This document shows positions 6,941 to 15,071 of a stretch of 35,081 bases of DNA, piece by piece; within the stretch, counting starts at the first letter, position 1, and every line of letters starts with the position of its first letter. The translations under genes and the position numbers were made by a program. The stretch covers positions 1 to 35,081 of the forward strand of contig CAKSEY010000025.1 of assembly GCA_934448295.1 (NCBI GenBank). The letters are read 5' to 3'. This DNA is from an uncultured Oscillospiraceae bacterium. GTDB taxonomy: Bacteria; Bacillota; Clostridia; Oscillospirales; Ruminococcaceae. Under the pieces are notes generated by a model. It saw only the letters and a list, made by a program, of their open reading frames with translations. It had not been told where the DNA came from and did no database searches.

Positions 6941-8341
6941 TTAATTTTCTTTTCTCCGGATTACAAAATTTGCAATGCACTCTGCGGCAGCTTCGTCTGC
7001 CTTTGCCATTATGTGTCCGTACTTGTCGGTTGTGGTGCTGACTTTACTGTGTCCTAACCTTTTGCTAATGGTTATTGGATCAACACCATTGTAGTAGAGC
7101 AGGCTCACCATAGTGTGCCGGAACGCGTGTGGGTTGATATGTGGAAGTCCGTATTTCTTTGAGAACGTACCGCAGTAGTTGGTAAGACTTGACGGGTCCA
7201 TAGGGGAGCCGTCCTCCTGTACGAATACAAACCCGGTATTTTTCCACAGACTGCCCCAGATTTGTGCTTGCTCATCGTACCATTCCTTGTATTTCATCAG
7301 CAGAGCCATAGTTTCCTGCGGTAGCTTTATGTAGCGTTTGGACTGCTTTGTTTTCGGTGAGTCCTCGTAAATTCCGCGGTCACAGGTGTACAGAAGATTG
7401 TTATCGATGTGGATTTGATTCTCGTCCCATTCGATTTTGTCCCATTTTAGACCGAGTATTTCTCCGCGCCTTGCTCCTGTTATCAGCAGAAGATGAACGG
7501 CTGTGCGCCACTTTATCGGCTCTTTTTCCAGGCATTCGCTGATTTTCAGTATGTCCTCGGCTTCAAAATAGTTTGCTTCTTTTTGCTCGACGTGCGGCGG
7601 AGTGGCACGTTCAGCAGGATTGTACTGCACCAGCATTTCCTTTTCCGCCTGATTGAATACAACGGATATGAAACGATGATGCTCCAGAATAGTTTTGTTT
7701 GACAACGGTTTCTTGTTCTTTTCGATATTAAACAGGGTTTCTGTCTTGACACCCAACTCCCTTGAGATGGAATTAGCAATCCTTTCTGCTACAACTTCGC
7801 CGTGAACCGCCTTCGCGAGTGTATTTACTGAGATTTTAGCGTTCTTCGCAAAATCCACAAAGGTAATACCCATCTGATTTAGTGTTTCTCGCAGGTCTTT
7901 CTTGGCGACTGCCTTTCCGCCTTCACGTCTAAGTCCCTCTTTTCCGAGCTGACGGTAAAGGTCATTGAGCTGCTGCGGGTGAATTTCGGTGATTTTCAGA
8001 TGACCTATACCGGGATTAATGCGCTTAAGCATTCCGCGGTAAGAAAGAATGGTAGTGTGTTTTACACCCGTGCTTTCCTTTAATCGGATAACATAGTCTG
8101 CGTATTCTGAAAAGGTAATTCCATGAGTGAGATTGAAGCCCATTTTGCATTGTTCTTCAAACTTGTTAGCGAATTTTTCGCATTCGGTTCGATTTTTCTT
8201 TTCAGACCATTCTGGATTAGCCTTGAAAGTAGTGCAGCTTGGTTTGATACGGTTGCCGAACCTGTCGTATCCATGGTACACTCTGATTCCGAAACTGATC
8301 AGTTCTCCTTTCTTGTTTCTTCTGGGGTGGATATCTGCCAT
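6941..8341 (-). CDS. Site-specific tyrosine integrase with inserted helix-turn-helix
   Basis: The 466-residue integrase resembles those of integrative elements and phages in Firmicutes. The order is an N-terminal AP2-like arm-binding region (about 1-65), a core-binding SAM-like domain (about 75-135), then an insertion (about 150-210, FVDFAKNAKISVNTLAKAVHG) that resembles an XRE helix-turn-helix, and the catalytic domain (about 255-455). Catalytic residues are Arg291 in TGARRGE, His405 and Arg408 in HAFRH, His431 in LGHSK and Tyr441 in DKYGH. AGGAGG precedes the start at 8341. It should integrate and excise an element at the tRNA-Arg fragment just downstream. The gene begins 11 bp after the stop of the 8353-8895 gene, so the two form an operon. 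Confidence 0.93.
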   Translation of the reverse strand: MADIHPRRNKKGELISFGIRVYHGYDRFGNRIKPSCTTFKANPEWSEKKNRTECEKFANKFEEQCKMGFNLTHGITFSEYADYVIRLKESTGVKHTTILSYRGMLKRINPGIGHLKITEIHPQQLNDLYRQLGKEGLRREGGKAVAKKDLRETLNQMGITFVDFAKNAKISVNTLAKAVHGEVVAERIANSISRELGVKTETLFNIEKNKKPLSNKTILEHHRFISVVFNQAEKEMLVQYNPAERATPPHVEQKEANYFEAEDILKISECLEKEPIKWRTAVHLLLITGARRGEILGLKWDKIEWDENQIHIDNNLLYTCDRGIYEDSPKTKQSKRYIKLPQETMALLMKYKEWYDEQAQIWGSLWKNTGFVFVQEDGSPMDPSSLTNYCGTFSKKYGLPHINPHAFRHTMVSLLYYNGVDPITISKRLGHSKVSTTTDKYGHIMAKADEAAAECIANFVIRRKEN

Positions 8342-8352
8342 ATTAATTCCTC

Positions 8353-8895
8353 CTATTCGTCATATATATCAAACCAATCACGAAGAAGCTGCTTGTAATA
8401 CGCGATCATCATTTCAGCCAGCGGATTTCCCTCCTTTACTAATACCTTTGCTGGCATATTTTCAGGACTGTTCTGATTATGCGTGAGCTTTTCGCGGTTG
8501 GATTTGATTTCATTTGTTATATAATCAACGACTTCCGCTTCGAAACTTTCGGTAAGAGCCTTGTCGTGTGAATCTGTATTAAGTATTCGTTCGATGAGTG
8601 CCATATAAGTTTTCCATGCACTGTATTCGCAAACACTGTTATGCTCTGAAATGTCCGGCAGATTATAATTTGTGTCGTATTCTTTTACGCAGTATTTTTT
8701 TAGTTTTGCCGTTTCTTCAAGCTCACTGTATATTCTGTCATAGCAGAAAACGCCTGACAACGGCGACAGCATTGCCTGTAAAGCATGGTAACAAGAGTAT
8801 CCTCCGATGTCTTCATTAGTGAATTGAATGCCGTAAATTCCGCTGCCAGCTTTGGCAGTAATCAAACTAATAGAGTACCTCAATACGCACACCAT
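8353..8895 (-). CDS. Hypothetical protein upstream of the integrase, N-terminus uncertain
   Basis: The protein has up to 180 residues, is mostly helical in composition, has no signal peptide and was not recognised. The C-terminal two thirds (from about residue 40, DRIYSELEETAKLKKY onward) look like a genuine protein, and the stop is 11 bp before the integrase start. The proposed start at 8895 has only a weak AGGATC site. Its first 10-15 codons overlap a plus-strand reading frame that looks like the tail of another gene, so the 5' end may be a deletion junction and the original start may be lost. It may be an accessory factor of the integrase; no motif shows this. Confidence 0.5.
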   Translation of the reverse strand: MVCVLRYSISLITAKAGSGIYGIQFTNEDIGGYSCYHALQAMLSPLSGVFCYDRIYSELEETAKLKKYCVKEYDTNYNLPDISEHNSVCEYSAWKTYMALIERILNTDSHDKALTESFEAEVVDYITNEIKSNREKLTHNQNSPENMPAKVLVKEGNPLAEMMIAYYKQLLRDWFDIYDE

Positions 8896-8965
8896 TGATC
8901 CTGAGATAGAGCCAGACGAGGAGACTGATAACTACGGAATGCACCCTGTCAGAAGAAGCTGGTGA
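8866..8965 (+). pseudogene. 3' remnant of a gene upstream of the DUF3987-like gene
   Basis: An acidic, protein-like tail (EPDEETDN, then HPVRRSW and a TGA at 8963-8965) reads in the plus strand and ends 4 bp before the start of the next gene, as in a coupled operon. A stop codon shortly upstream and no start show that the rest is gone. Family unknown. Confidence 0.3.
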
Positions 8966-8969
8966 CCGA

Positions 8970-10202
8970 ATGGATCAGTCGTTGGGTTATTGTCATATAG
9001 GCTCATCAGCGGCTATATGGAAGAGTCCTCAGCCGTTCGTTACAGACAAAGAATCTCTGCCGTCTTTTCCTACCGATTGCCTACCAAGTGTAGTATGTGA
9101 ATTTGTTAAGGCTGCCGCCATAGCCACCAGCACGGACGAAGCAATGGCGGCAACCGCCGTTTTATCAGCGTTTTCCGGTTGCATCGCAGGAGCTTACAGG
9201 GCTGTTGGAAAGCCAGGACATTCCGAGCCGCTGACATTATATACGCTCATTGCGGCAGAGCCAGGCAAATGAAAATCACCTATAATGAGATATGTCCGGG
9301 AACCTTTGGACAGGTGCGTTTCTTTGTACAACGACAGGCGCAGGCAGGATTTTTACCGGAACAAGGAACAGAAACGAATACTCGTTGACGAGATTGAAAA
9401 GCTGCGGCGTACAGGCGGTTCTGCTGAAGATATAGCGGCAAAGCAGTGCCAGGCGGACTGCATAGAAGATACTGAAGAACTTGTTCTTTGTATTGATGAT
9501 GTCACTCCAGAGGCTCTTTCGCGGCTGTTAAGCCAAAATCGCGCATTTGATAATGCTGTCGGACGAAGCAGGAATGCTTAAGAATTTTGGCGGCAGATAC
9601 TCAAACGGGATCCCTAATCTTGACTTGCTATTAAAGTGTTGGAGCGGGGAAACGTACCGAAAGGATCGCTGCAACGGCGAAGCAATCCTGTTGAAAGAGC
9701 CATATTTGTCCGTTTGCCTGTGCGCTCAGCCTTATATAGTGGAAAACCTCATGAGCAGTGAGTATTTCAGATCCAGTGGGCTCACTGCCAGATTATCCGG
9801 AATATTGCATTGCATGAGCGAATTTTCAAAAGCCAGAATGCCGGAAAACGAACGGATATCCGCTGAAACTATCGGCAATGCTATAAGAATTGGAGAATAC
9901 TATACCCGTCAGGCTGTTTTCGCTTATACGCAGAATGAATTTGATAAGTCCATAGCAGGGGCAGAATATGTGCTGCGGAAGCTGACAGCTAAGCGGATAA
10001 ACGAGATACTCCGCATGAACTGCTGCATATCTGTCGAAAATTTAAAACTATGGAAGAATTACGAGTTTCAGTTGAGCTTCTTATTGAACATGGATACATA
10101 AAAGAAGATTCTCGGCGCATTTCCGGACAGAAAATCAAGACTGTCTACCTTGTAAATCCGTGTTTGTTTGAAAATGGCGTACCAAATGTACCAGAGCCAT
10201 GA
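8970..10202 (+). pseudogene. Decayed DUF3987-family (primase/helicase-like) element protein
   Basis: Pieces in order: residues starting MDQSLGYCHIG with LPSFPTDCLPSVVCEFV and GKPGHSEPLTLYTLIAAEPG (8970-9272), then KSPIMRYVREPLD to DDVTPEALSRLLSQNR (to about 9550), then IMLSDEAGMLKNFGGRYSNG with NLDLLLKCWSGETYRKDR (to about 10015), then MEELRVSVELLIEHGYIKED to the end (10050-10202). The pattern matches DUF3987 proteins of phage and integrative elements, associated with replication. Lesions: an in-frame TGA at 9270-9272 where family members carry charged residues, a one-base shift near 9550, and another near 10016-10030. It is dead as written. It probably belonged to the same element as the integrase. 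Confidence 0.8.
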
Positions 10203-10278
10203 TAAAAAGTGGTACAATTGGTACGCTGAATAAAGCGGAAACCTTAGATCACTGTGATGTTTTGGTATAATTTACATA

Positions 10279-10330
10279 CACCCCGGCAGACTGTCATAGC
10301 TATTATGTCAGTTTTGTCGGGGTGCTTTTT
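10279..10330 (+). terminator. Terminator downstream of the DUF3987-like pseudogene
   Basis: CACCCCGGCA pairs with the TGTCGGGGTG arm across a loop of about 28 nt, which itself contains short pairing CTG/CAG; a T run follows at 10326-10330. Confidence 0.7.
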
Positions 10331-10414
10331 GTATTGTGATTGCTGAAAAGAAATATGTTACGGTATGGTACATTGCTGGTACGCTTATAATGTACCGGTT
10401 ATAAGATATACGAA

Positions 10415-10430
10415 GTGCGACACGGTGTCG
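10415..10430. repeat. Palindromic repeat, copy 1
   Basis: GTGCGACACGGTGTCG is identical to the first 16 bases of the palindrome at 11027-11045. The two copies flank the MITE-like element. It may be a protein-binding or element-end sequence. Confidence 0.45.
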
Positions 10431-10580
10431 TAGTTATGATGAGTGTATGTGTTGATGATTTATGGTACGCGTTGGTACGTTTACAGTGTACCAGTACAAA
10501 TATGCGGGGAATATTACTAAAATGGCGGTAGTCAAAAAAGACTACCGAGAGATTTCTGGTAACCACGTGCAATGCCTCTA

Positions 10581-10950
10581 GTTTTGAACAAATCTACACT
10601 TGTTCTTAGATTAAATAAATATAGTGTTCAAAACTTGCAGTGCGGTGTGAGGTAGAGTGACGTAGTCACTCTATTCCTGCCGTACGGAGTACGGTCGCTG
10701 ATTGCTTGATTTTTGCATAGAAAAGGGAAATATCGCGTCGCACATGATAGGGTGTTTGGTGTAGCATTAGCAAGTAACCAAATGACTGCTGAAAAGAAAT
10801 ATTCATTTTTCAGCAATGAAAAAGTTGTTGTATTGAAAGGCAGGTTATTATGCGAGATTTTTAGGAGAAATGTTCTGCCATTAAGCTATTTCCGGTATAG
10901 CTGGAATCGTCTTGAACACTATATTTATTAAGCGTAGATTTGTTCAAAAC
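10581..10950. mobile_element. MITE-like non-autonomous element with TA target duplication
   Basis: The ends are perfect 17-bp inverted repeats (GTTTTGAACAAATCTAC at 10581-10597 and its complement at 10934-10950), each bordered by TA (10579-10580 and 10951-10952). A second pair of inverted 18-bp blocks lies inside (10614-10631 and 10912-10929). No transposase is encoded; short frames within have no protein-like character. Internal palindromes include AGAGTGAC-GTA-GTCACTCT, CCGTAC-GGA-GTACGG and GCTGAAAA...TTTTCAGC. TA duplication points to mobilisation by an IS630/Tc1-mariner-type transposase (inference). Confidence 0.7.
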
Positions 10951-11026
10951 TATATACTTAGCTAGTGTTTTAAGTTTGGTCATTAATAGATAATATTCTT
11001 TCTTGAAACCATGAATGGAAATACAG

Positions 11027-11045
11027 GTGCGACACGGTGTCGCAC
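11027..11045. repeat. Palindromic repeat, copy 2
   Basis: GTGCGACAC-G-GTGTCGCAC is a perfect 19-bp palindrome in the non-coding region ahead of the redox cluster; it shares 16 bases with 10415-10430. Confidence 0.5.
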
Positions 11046-11084
11046 TATACCACTGATAACCCAAAGGTATAATCTGATAAACAA

Positions 11085-11121
11085 AGCGTGACTCCCCAAA
11101 AGGTCACGCTTCTGCTATAAT
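11085..11121 (+). promoter_or_regulatory. Dyad and -10 box ahead of the redox/esterase cluster
   Basis: AAGCGTGAC and GTCACGCTT form a perfect 9-bp dyad (11085-11112), followed by TATAAT at 11116-11121 just before the lipoprotein start at 11138. No good -35 hexamer stands 17 bp upstream, and the dyad occupies that place, so an activator- or repressor-controlled promoter is possible. On the minus strand the dyad followed by TTTGTTT could instead act as a terminator. Confidence 0.5.
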
Positions 11122-11137
11122 ATAAGCGGGTGATAAG

Positions 11138-12148
11138 ATGAAACAGTCTATATTAAGCGTAGTATTCAGCATTCTGCTGGCGTTCACGGGGTGCAGCGGA
11201 GAAATACCGTCAGCGCCGCCGGGCAGTACAGAATCAGCAACGGAAGAGAGTGACCCTGAAACCATGGAAACGCACACATATACCCGGGACACCTCCATTG
11301 ACGAGGTGCGGAATGACGCCGTTTTCGGAGATTACGGGCGGCTGATTTTACCGGTTGACGAGGGCTATTACAGCGGAAATACGCTGGGCGATTTAAGTCT
11401 TGTGTGGTACAACAACATCGACCCGGACAAGACAGTAGAGATAGCGAATTATTTCACAGAACACGCGCAGGCTGGCGAAACTATATTCTACGACATCTAT
11501 ACCGAGGAAGAAAAGCAGTCCGACCCCGATAAATGTGACACCGGGCTGTTCTTCTTCAAGGGAACTCCAAACGCGAAATTCGCCCTGTGCAACGCCGGAG
11601 GCGGCTTCGCATACGTCGGTGCAATGCAGGACAGCTTTCCCCATGCGCTGGAGCTTTCCAAACTCGGATACAACGCATTCGTGCTGATTTACCGACCCGG
11701 TGCGCAGACCGCCTGCGAAGACCTGTCCCGTGCGATAAGCTTTATTTTTGAACACGCTGACGAATTGCAGGTCGATACCGACGGCTATTCCCTATGGGGA
11801 GGTTCGGCGGGCGCACGAATGGCGGCGTGGGTAGGCTCTTACGGGACTGCCGCTTTCGGCGGAGATGAACTTCCACAGCCCTCCGCCGTGATAATGCAGT
11901 ACACGGGTCACAGCGAATACAGCGAATCCGACCCGCCGACCTTTGCCTGCGTGGGCGAAAGCGACGGGATAGCCAACTGGCGCATAATGCAGCGCAGACT
12001 TGAAGCGCTTAGCGCCCTTGGAATAGACACCGAATTCCATTCCTACCCGGGATTGCGCCACGGATTCGGTATCGGTACAGGCACAGTCGCCGAAGGCTGG
12101 CTGGATCAGGCCGTCTCGTTCTGGGAACGGCAGAATACAACGAACTAA
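11138..12148 (+). CDS. Exported alpha/beta-hydrolase lipoprotein (esterase-like)
   Basis: The 336-residue protein is a lipoprotein with lipobox FTGC (Cys19) and a short Ser/Thr/Glu-rich linker. The hydrolase domain spans about 60-330. The nucleophile elbow GGSAG puts Ser223 as catalytic; Asp276 in GESDG and His308 in LRHGF complete a plausible triad, and CNAGGGF (about 151-157) is the oxyanion-hole region typical of BD-FAE/acetyl-esterase-like enzymes. It should hydrolyse esters outside the membrane, perhaps acetyl or feruloyl groups on plant polysaccharide (inference). A GGGTGAT-type ribosome site and a TATAAT lie upstream. It is the first gene of the cluster and the only one of the three lipase/esterase-type paralogues of this style that is intact. 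Confidence 0.85.
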   Translation: MKQSILSVVFSILLAFTGCSGEIPSAPPGSTESATEESDPETMETHTYTRDTSIDEVRNDAVFGDYGRLILPVDEGYYSGNTLGDLSLVWYNNIDPDKTVEIANYFTEHAQAGETIFYDIYTEEEKQSDPDKCDTGLFFFKGTPNAKFALCNAGGGFAYVGAMQDSFPHALELSKLGYNAFVLIYRPGAQTACEDLSRAISFIFEHADELQVDTDGYSLWGGSAGARMAAWVGSYGTAAFGGDELPQPSAVIMQYTGHSEYSESDPPTFACVGESDGIANWRIMQRRLEALSALGIDTEFHSYPGLRHGFGIGTGTVAEGWLDQAVSFWERQNTTN

Positions 12149-12169
12149 ATCAGAAAGGAATTGACAAAC

Positions 12170-12880
12170 ATGAAAAAACTGACTACAATTATTATGAGCC
12201 TTGCGCTCGCACTCGGACTTACCGCTTGTAACGGTAACACATCTTCCACGAGTACCTCTTCAAATTCAGGGACTTCTTCCACATCAGGCACATCGTCAAC
12301 GACAGCTCCGACAGACGCTCCCGAAACTTCAGAAGCTCCTACCGAAAGCACAGCGGCTTCCACTGCTGACACCGCAGATGACACGGATTCCCAGACCGGA
12401 AAGGCGCTGGTAGTCTACTATTCCGGTTCGGGACACACCGAGCAGGCAGCGCAGTACATCGCCCAGGCTGCGGACGCAGATTTGTTCGAGATTACTCCCG
12501 CCGAGCCGTACACCAGCGCAGACCTCAACTACAACGACCCCGACAGCCGCGTAAGCCGCGAGCATGATAACGAGATGCTCCGTGACGTTCCGCTTACCAC
12601 AACTGAGGTCGATGGCTGGGAGGATTACGACACCGTATTCATCGGCTATCCCATCTGGTGGGGTATCGCAGCATGGCCAGTCAACGGCTTTGTAAAGGCG
12701 AACGATTTCACCGGCAAGACCGTTATTCCCTTTGCGACCTCCGCTTCCTCCGGAATGGGTCAGAGCGGCACTATCCTTTCAGAGCTTGCAGGCACAGGTA
12801 ACTGGCAGGACGGTCAGCGTTTCCGCTCCTCCGCTTCCGAAGACGAGGTAACTGAATGGGTGAACAGTCTGGGAATATGA
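12170..12880 (+). CDS. Exported flavodoxin lipoprotein
   Basis: The 236-residue protein has signal and lipobox LTAC (Cys20), then a long Ser/Thr-rich linker (about 22-80) and a flavodoxin domain. The FMN phosphate loop is YYSGSGHTEQAA, and FIGYPIWWGIAAWPV is the aromatic flavin-stacking loop of this family (Flavodoxin_4-like). The start at 12170 has AGAAAGGAA upstream. An FMN one- or two-electron carrier anchored outside the membrane is unusual, because flavodoxins normally work in the cytoplasm. It follows the esterase gene by 21 bp and overlaps nothing. Electron donor and acceptor are unknown; the membrane protein at 18816-19514 is a candidate partner (inference). Confidence 0.88.
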   Translation: MKKLTTIIMSLALALGLTACNGNTSSTSTSSNSGTSSTSGTSSTTAPTDAPETSEAPTESTAASTADTADDTDSQTGKALVVYYSGSGHTEQAAQYIAQAADADLFEITPAEPYTSADLNYNDPDSRVSREHDNEMLRDVPLTTTEVDGWEDYDTVFIGYPIWWGIAAWPVNGFVKANDFTGKTVIPFATSASSGMGQSGTILSELAGTGNWQDGQRFRSSASEDEVTEWVNSLGI

Positions 12881-12882
12881 AC

Positions 12883-13758
12883 ATGGGAAACAAAGCATTG
12901 ACAGCGGTAATTTCCGCACTGCTGAGCGTTTCCCTTACTGCCTGCCAGAGTCAGCCAGATTCGGTCGGCGACAGAATCGAACAGTGAATCTCGGCTATTG
13001 AAAACGCAATGACAACAAAGTCTGATTCAGACACTTCAACTCCTGTGGAAAACACCGACAATCTCCGTGCGGGCACTTCCGAGGATACCGTTGCGGCTCC
13101 CGATGATCTCCCTGCCGAGTATGACTACGGCAGCGGAAAAATCAGCGATTATTCCCGGGATAACATGATGAGAATGCTGCCTGCGCCCTCCGGAAATCAG
13201 ACGGTACTCAATATGGCAGCAGACCCGGAAAACGTGCAGGTGCTGTGTCTCTGGGAGGAGGGCAACGTCCCGGCAAAGACCAGTTTCACCGAAGACATGA
13301 CTGGCTATTTTGATGAGTGGGATTTCCGCCCCTACGTCACGGCGATTCCCGTAAGGAAAGGCGTTCAGCCCAAAGGAGCAGTTGTGCTTATGGCAGGTGG
13401 TGCGTATCAGTTCCGTGGGAATTACACCGATTCGCTCCCGACTGCGGCGGCGCTGCGCGAGCTGGACGATATCCCTGCCCACGCTTCCGCAGCGGGAATG
13501 ATATATTCGTTCTACGGCAGGCTGAGCGTTGGAAACATGGATCCCGACTGGCTGACAGAGGGCGAACTTCCGCCGACATTCTATGTGTACGGCACTGAGG
13601 ATCCGTTTTACCGTCAGTTCCAGCAGCAGTATGATGTGATAAAGGGCATGGGTATTCCGACATCACGCATAGTGCTGGACGGCTGGCCGCACGGTTTCGG
13701 CTCTGACGGCGGCTGGGTCAGTGATTACGCCGCATGGCTGGAACAGATTTTTGAGTGA
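12883..13758 (+). pseudogene. Exported esterase remnant: in-frame stop and lost catalytic serine
   Basis: ATG 12883, 2 bp past the previous stop, opens a lipoprotein signal (MGNKALTAVISALL, lipobox LTAC, Cys21). Codon 35 is TGA (12985-12987), after which the same frame continues without break to 13758. The hydrolase part keeps the N-terminal strand with LMAGGAYQFRGN (oxyanion-hole region) and the C-terminal part with MIYSFYGRLSVGN, YGTEDPF and the catalytic His region DGWPHGFG. The whole middle, where relatives carry the GxSxG nucleophile elbow, is missing: AALREL runs straight into DDIPAHASA. It is therefore inactive as a hydrolase by known family logic. A later start at 13009 would give a protein without export signal. 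Either decay or assembly error. Confidence 0.75.
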
Positions 13759-13774
13759 TAAGGGAGGAATATCT

Positions 13775-14395
13775 ATGAAAGCATTGCTTGTAAACGGCAG
13801 TCCGCGCCCGAATGGCTGCACATTCACAGCGCTGACGGAACTCAGGAACACGCTGGAATCCGAGGGAATCGAAGTGGAGCTTATCCACGTCGGAAACAAG
13901 GATATCCGCGGCTGTATTGCCTGTCGCAAGTGCGCTTCGACCGGGAAATGCGTGTTCGACGATATCGTGAACGAGGTCGCACCGAAGCTTGCGGAAGCAG
14001 ACGCGTTCGTGATCGGCGCGCCGGTTTACTTTTCATCTCCGGCAGGCGGCGCAATTTCGTTTATGGACAGGCTGTTTTTCAGCACGCTCCACACGGACAA
14101 GGCCATGAAGGTCGGTGCGGCTGTAGTGACCTGCCGCCGCGGAGGAAATACCGCTTCGTTTGACGTGCTGAACAAGTATTTCACCATGACGGGAATGCCT
14201 GTGGTTTCCAGCCAGTACTGGAACATGGTTTACGGCGGCTCAGCAGATGAAGTAAGTCAGGACGCCGAGGGCTTGCAGACCATGCGCACGCTGGGGCGCA
14301 ATATGGCTTTCATGATGAAGAGCATTCAGCTTGGCAAGGAGCAGTTCGGGCTTCCGCAAAAGGAAACGCCGACATTCACGAATTTCCACAGATAA
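13775..14395 (+). CDS. Flavodoxin-fold NAD(P)H-dependent oxidoreductase
   Basis: The 206-residue protein has no signal peptide, so it is cytoplasmic. The start at 13775 follows AAGGGAGGA. MKALLVNGSPRPNGCT is the FMN phosphate-binding loop of the NADPH-dependent FMN reductase / iron-sulfur flavoprotein family. GCIACRKCASTGKC holds a Cys pattern shared with this family; it may bind a cluster or be redox-active. AEADAFVIGAPVYFSS is the flavin loop. It is likely a quinone/nitro/flavin reductase. It lies 16 bp after the esterase remnant and 12 bp before a second member of the family, so an operon is likely. Confidence 0.88.
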   Translation: MKALLVNGSPRPNGCTFTALTELRNTLESEGIEVELIHVGNKDIRGCIACRKCASTGKCVFDDIVNEVAPKLAEADAFVIGAPVYFSSPAGGAISFMDRLFFSTLHTDKAMKVGAAVVTCRRGGNTASFDVLNKYFTMTGMPVVSSQYWNMVYGGSADEVSQDAEGLQTMRTLGRNMAFMMKSIQLGKEQFGLPQKETPTFTNFHR

Positions 14396-14407
14396 AGGAG
14401 CAGCGAC

Positions 14408-14947
14408 ATGAGCAAAAAGGTTTTGATTTTATCCGGAAGCCCCCGCAAGTGCGGCAATTCAGACGTTCTGTGTGATGAATTCCTGCGCGGCGCACAGGAT
14501 GCAGGCAACGAGGTCGAGAAGATCCGCGTTTCCGCTAAGAAGATCGCGCCATGTTCCGGATGTTACTACTGCCGGAGCCACAACGGCGAGTGCGCCCACA
14601 GGGACGACATGGCTGAGGTGTTGCAGAAGATGATCGACGCTGACGTTATCGTGCTTTCCAGCCCGGTTTATTTCTACTCAATCGACGCGCAGTTAAAGGC
14701 GGTTATCGACCGCACAGTCGCGCGCTGGCTGGAGGTCAAAAATAAGGAATTCTACTACATCGTCACGATGGCGGACGAAGCGAAAACCTCCGCAGACACG
14801 ACCCTTGCGTGCTTCCGCGGCTATGCGGACTGCGTAGAGGGCGCGGTCGAAAAGGGCGTTATCATCGGAAACGGCGTGTATGAACCCGGAAAGATAAAGA
14901 ACAGCCCCGCAATGGAGCAGGCTTATCAGATGGGAAAGAGCGTATGA
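14408..14947 (+). CDS. Flavodoxin-fold NAD(P)H-dependent oxidoreductase, second copy
   Basis: The 179-residue cytoplasmic protein has VLILSGSPRKCGNSD as the FMN phosphate loop, CSGCYYCRSHNGEC as Cys-rich segment and ADVIVLSSPVYFYSID as flavin loop. It shares the plan of its neighbour at 13775-14395 but is clearly diverged, so this is an old duplication or a recruited paralogue. An AAAGGAG site precedes the start. It is the last gene before a weak terminator and the LysR gene. Substrate unknown; reduction of quinones, flavins or azo/nitro compounds is the family range. Confidence 0.88.
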   Translation: MSKKVLILSGSPRKCGNSDVLCDEFLRGAQDAGNEVEKIRVSAKKIAPCSGCYYCRSHNGECAHRDDMAEVLQKMIDADVIVLSSPVYFYSIDAQLKAVIDRTVARWLEVKNKEFYYIVTMADEAKTSADTTLACFRGYADCVEGAVEKGVIIGNGVYEPGKIKNSPAMEQAYQMGKSV

Positions 14948-14952
14948 TTTAT

Positions 14953-14986
14953 GCGGTGCAGTTCGTAACTCGGACTGCGCCGTTTT
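14953..14986 (+). terminator. Weak terminator after the reductase pair
   Basis: GGTGCAGT pairs with ACTGCGCC across an 11-nt loop, followed by GTTTTC. The T run is short, so read-through is possible. Confidence 0.45.
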
Positions 14987-15010
14987 CAGATTTCTTTCAC
15001 ACGTTATCTA

Positions 15011-15038
15011 TTGACTTTCTCCCTTTTTTGTATATAAT
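15011..15038 (+). promoter_or_regulatory. Promoter of the LysR-type regulator
   Basis: TTGACT (15011-15016) and TATAAT (15033-15038) are spaced by 16 bp. The regulator starts 34 bp downstream. Confidence 0.75.
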
Positions 15039-15071
15039 TTATGTAATGAAAGTTTACAGGAGGGCGAAATC

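Larger units (their letters stand above)
10179..10492. repeat. Iteron-like TGGTAC/GTACC repeats
   Basis: Two related copies of about 31 bp (10366-10396 and 10463-10492) follow the plan TGGTAC-N4/5-TGGTACGYTTA-N3-TGTACC. Shorter versions lie at 10179-10192 (GTACC...TGTACC) and 10210-10226 (TGGTAC...TGGTACGC). They start inside the last codons of the decayed DUF3987-like gene and continue downstream. Such repeats could be binding sites of an element replication protein; the role is inferred. Confidence 0.5.

Noticed and set aside
10628..10931. Short reading frames inside the MITE-like element
   Set aside because: They run through palindromes and terminal repeats, lack ribosome sites and protein-like composition.
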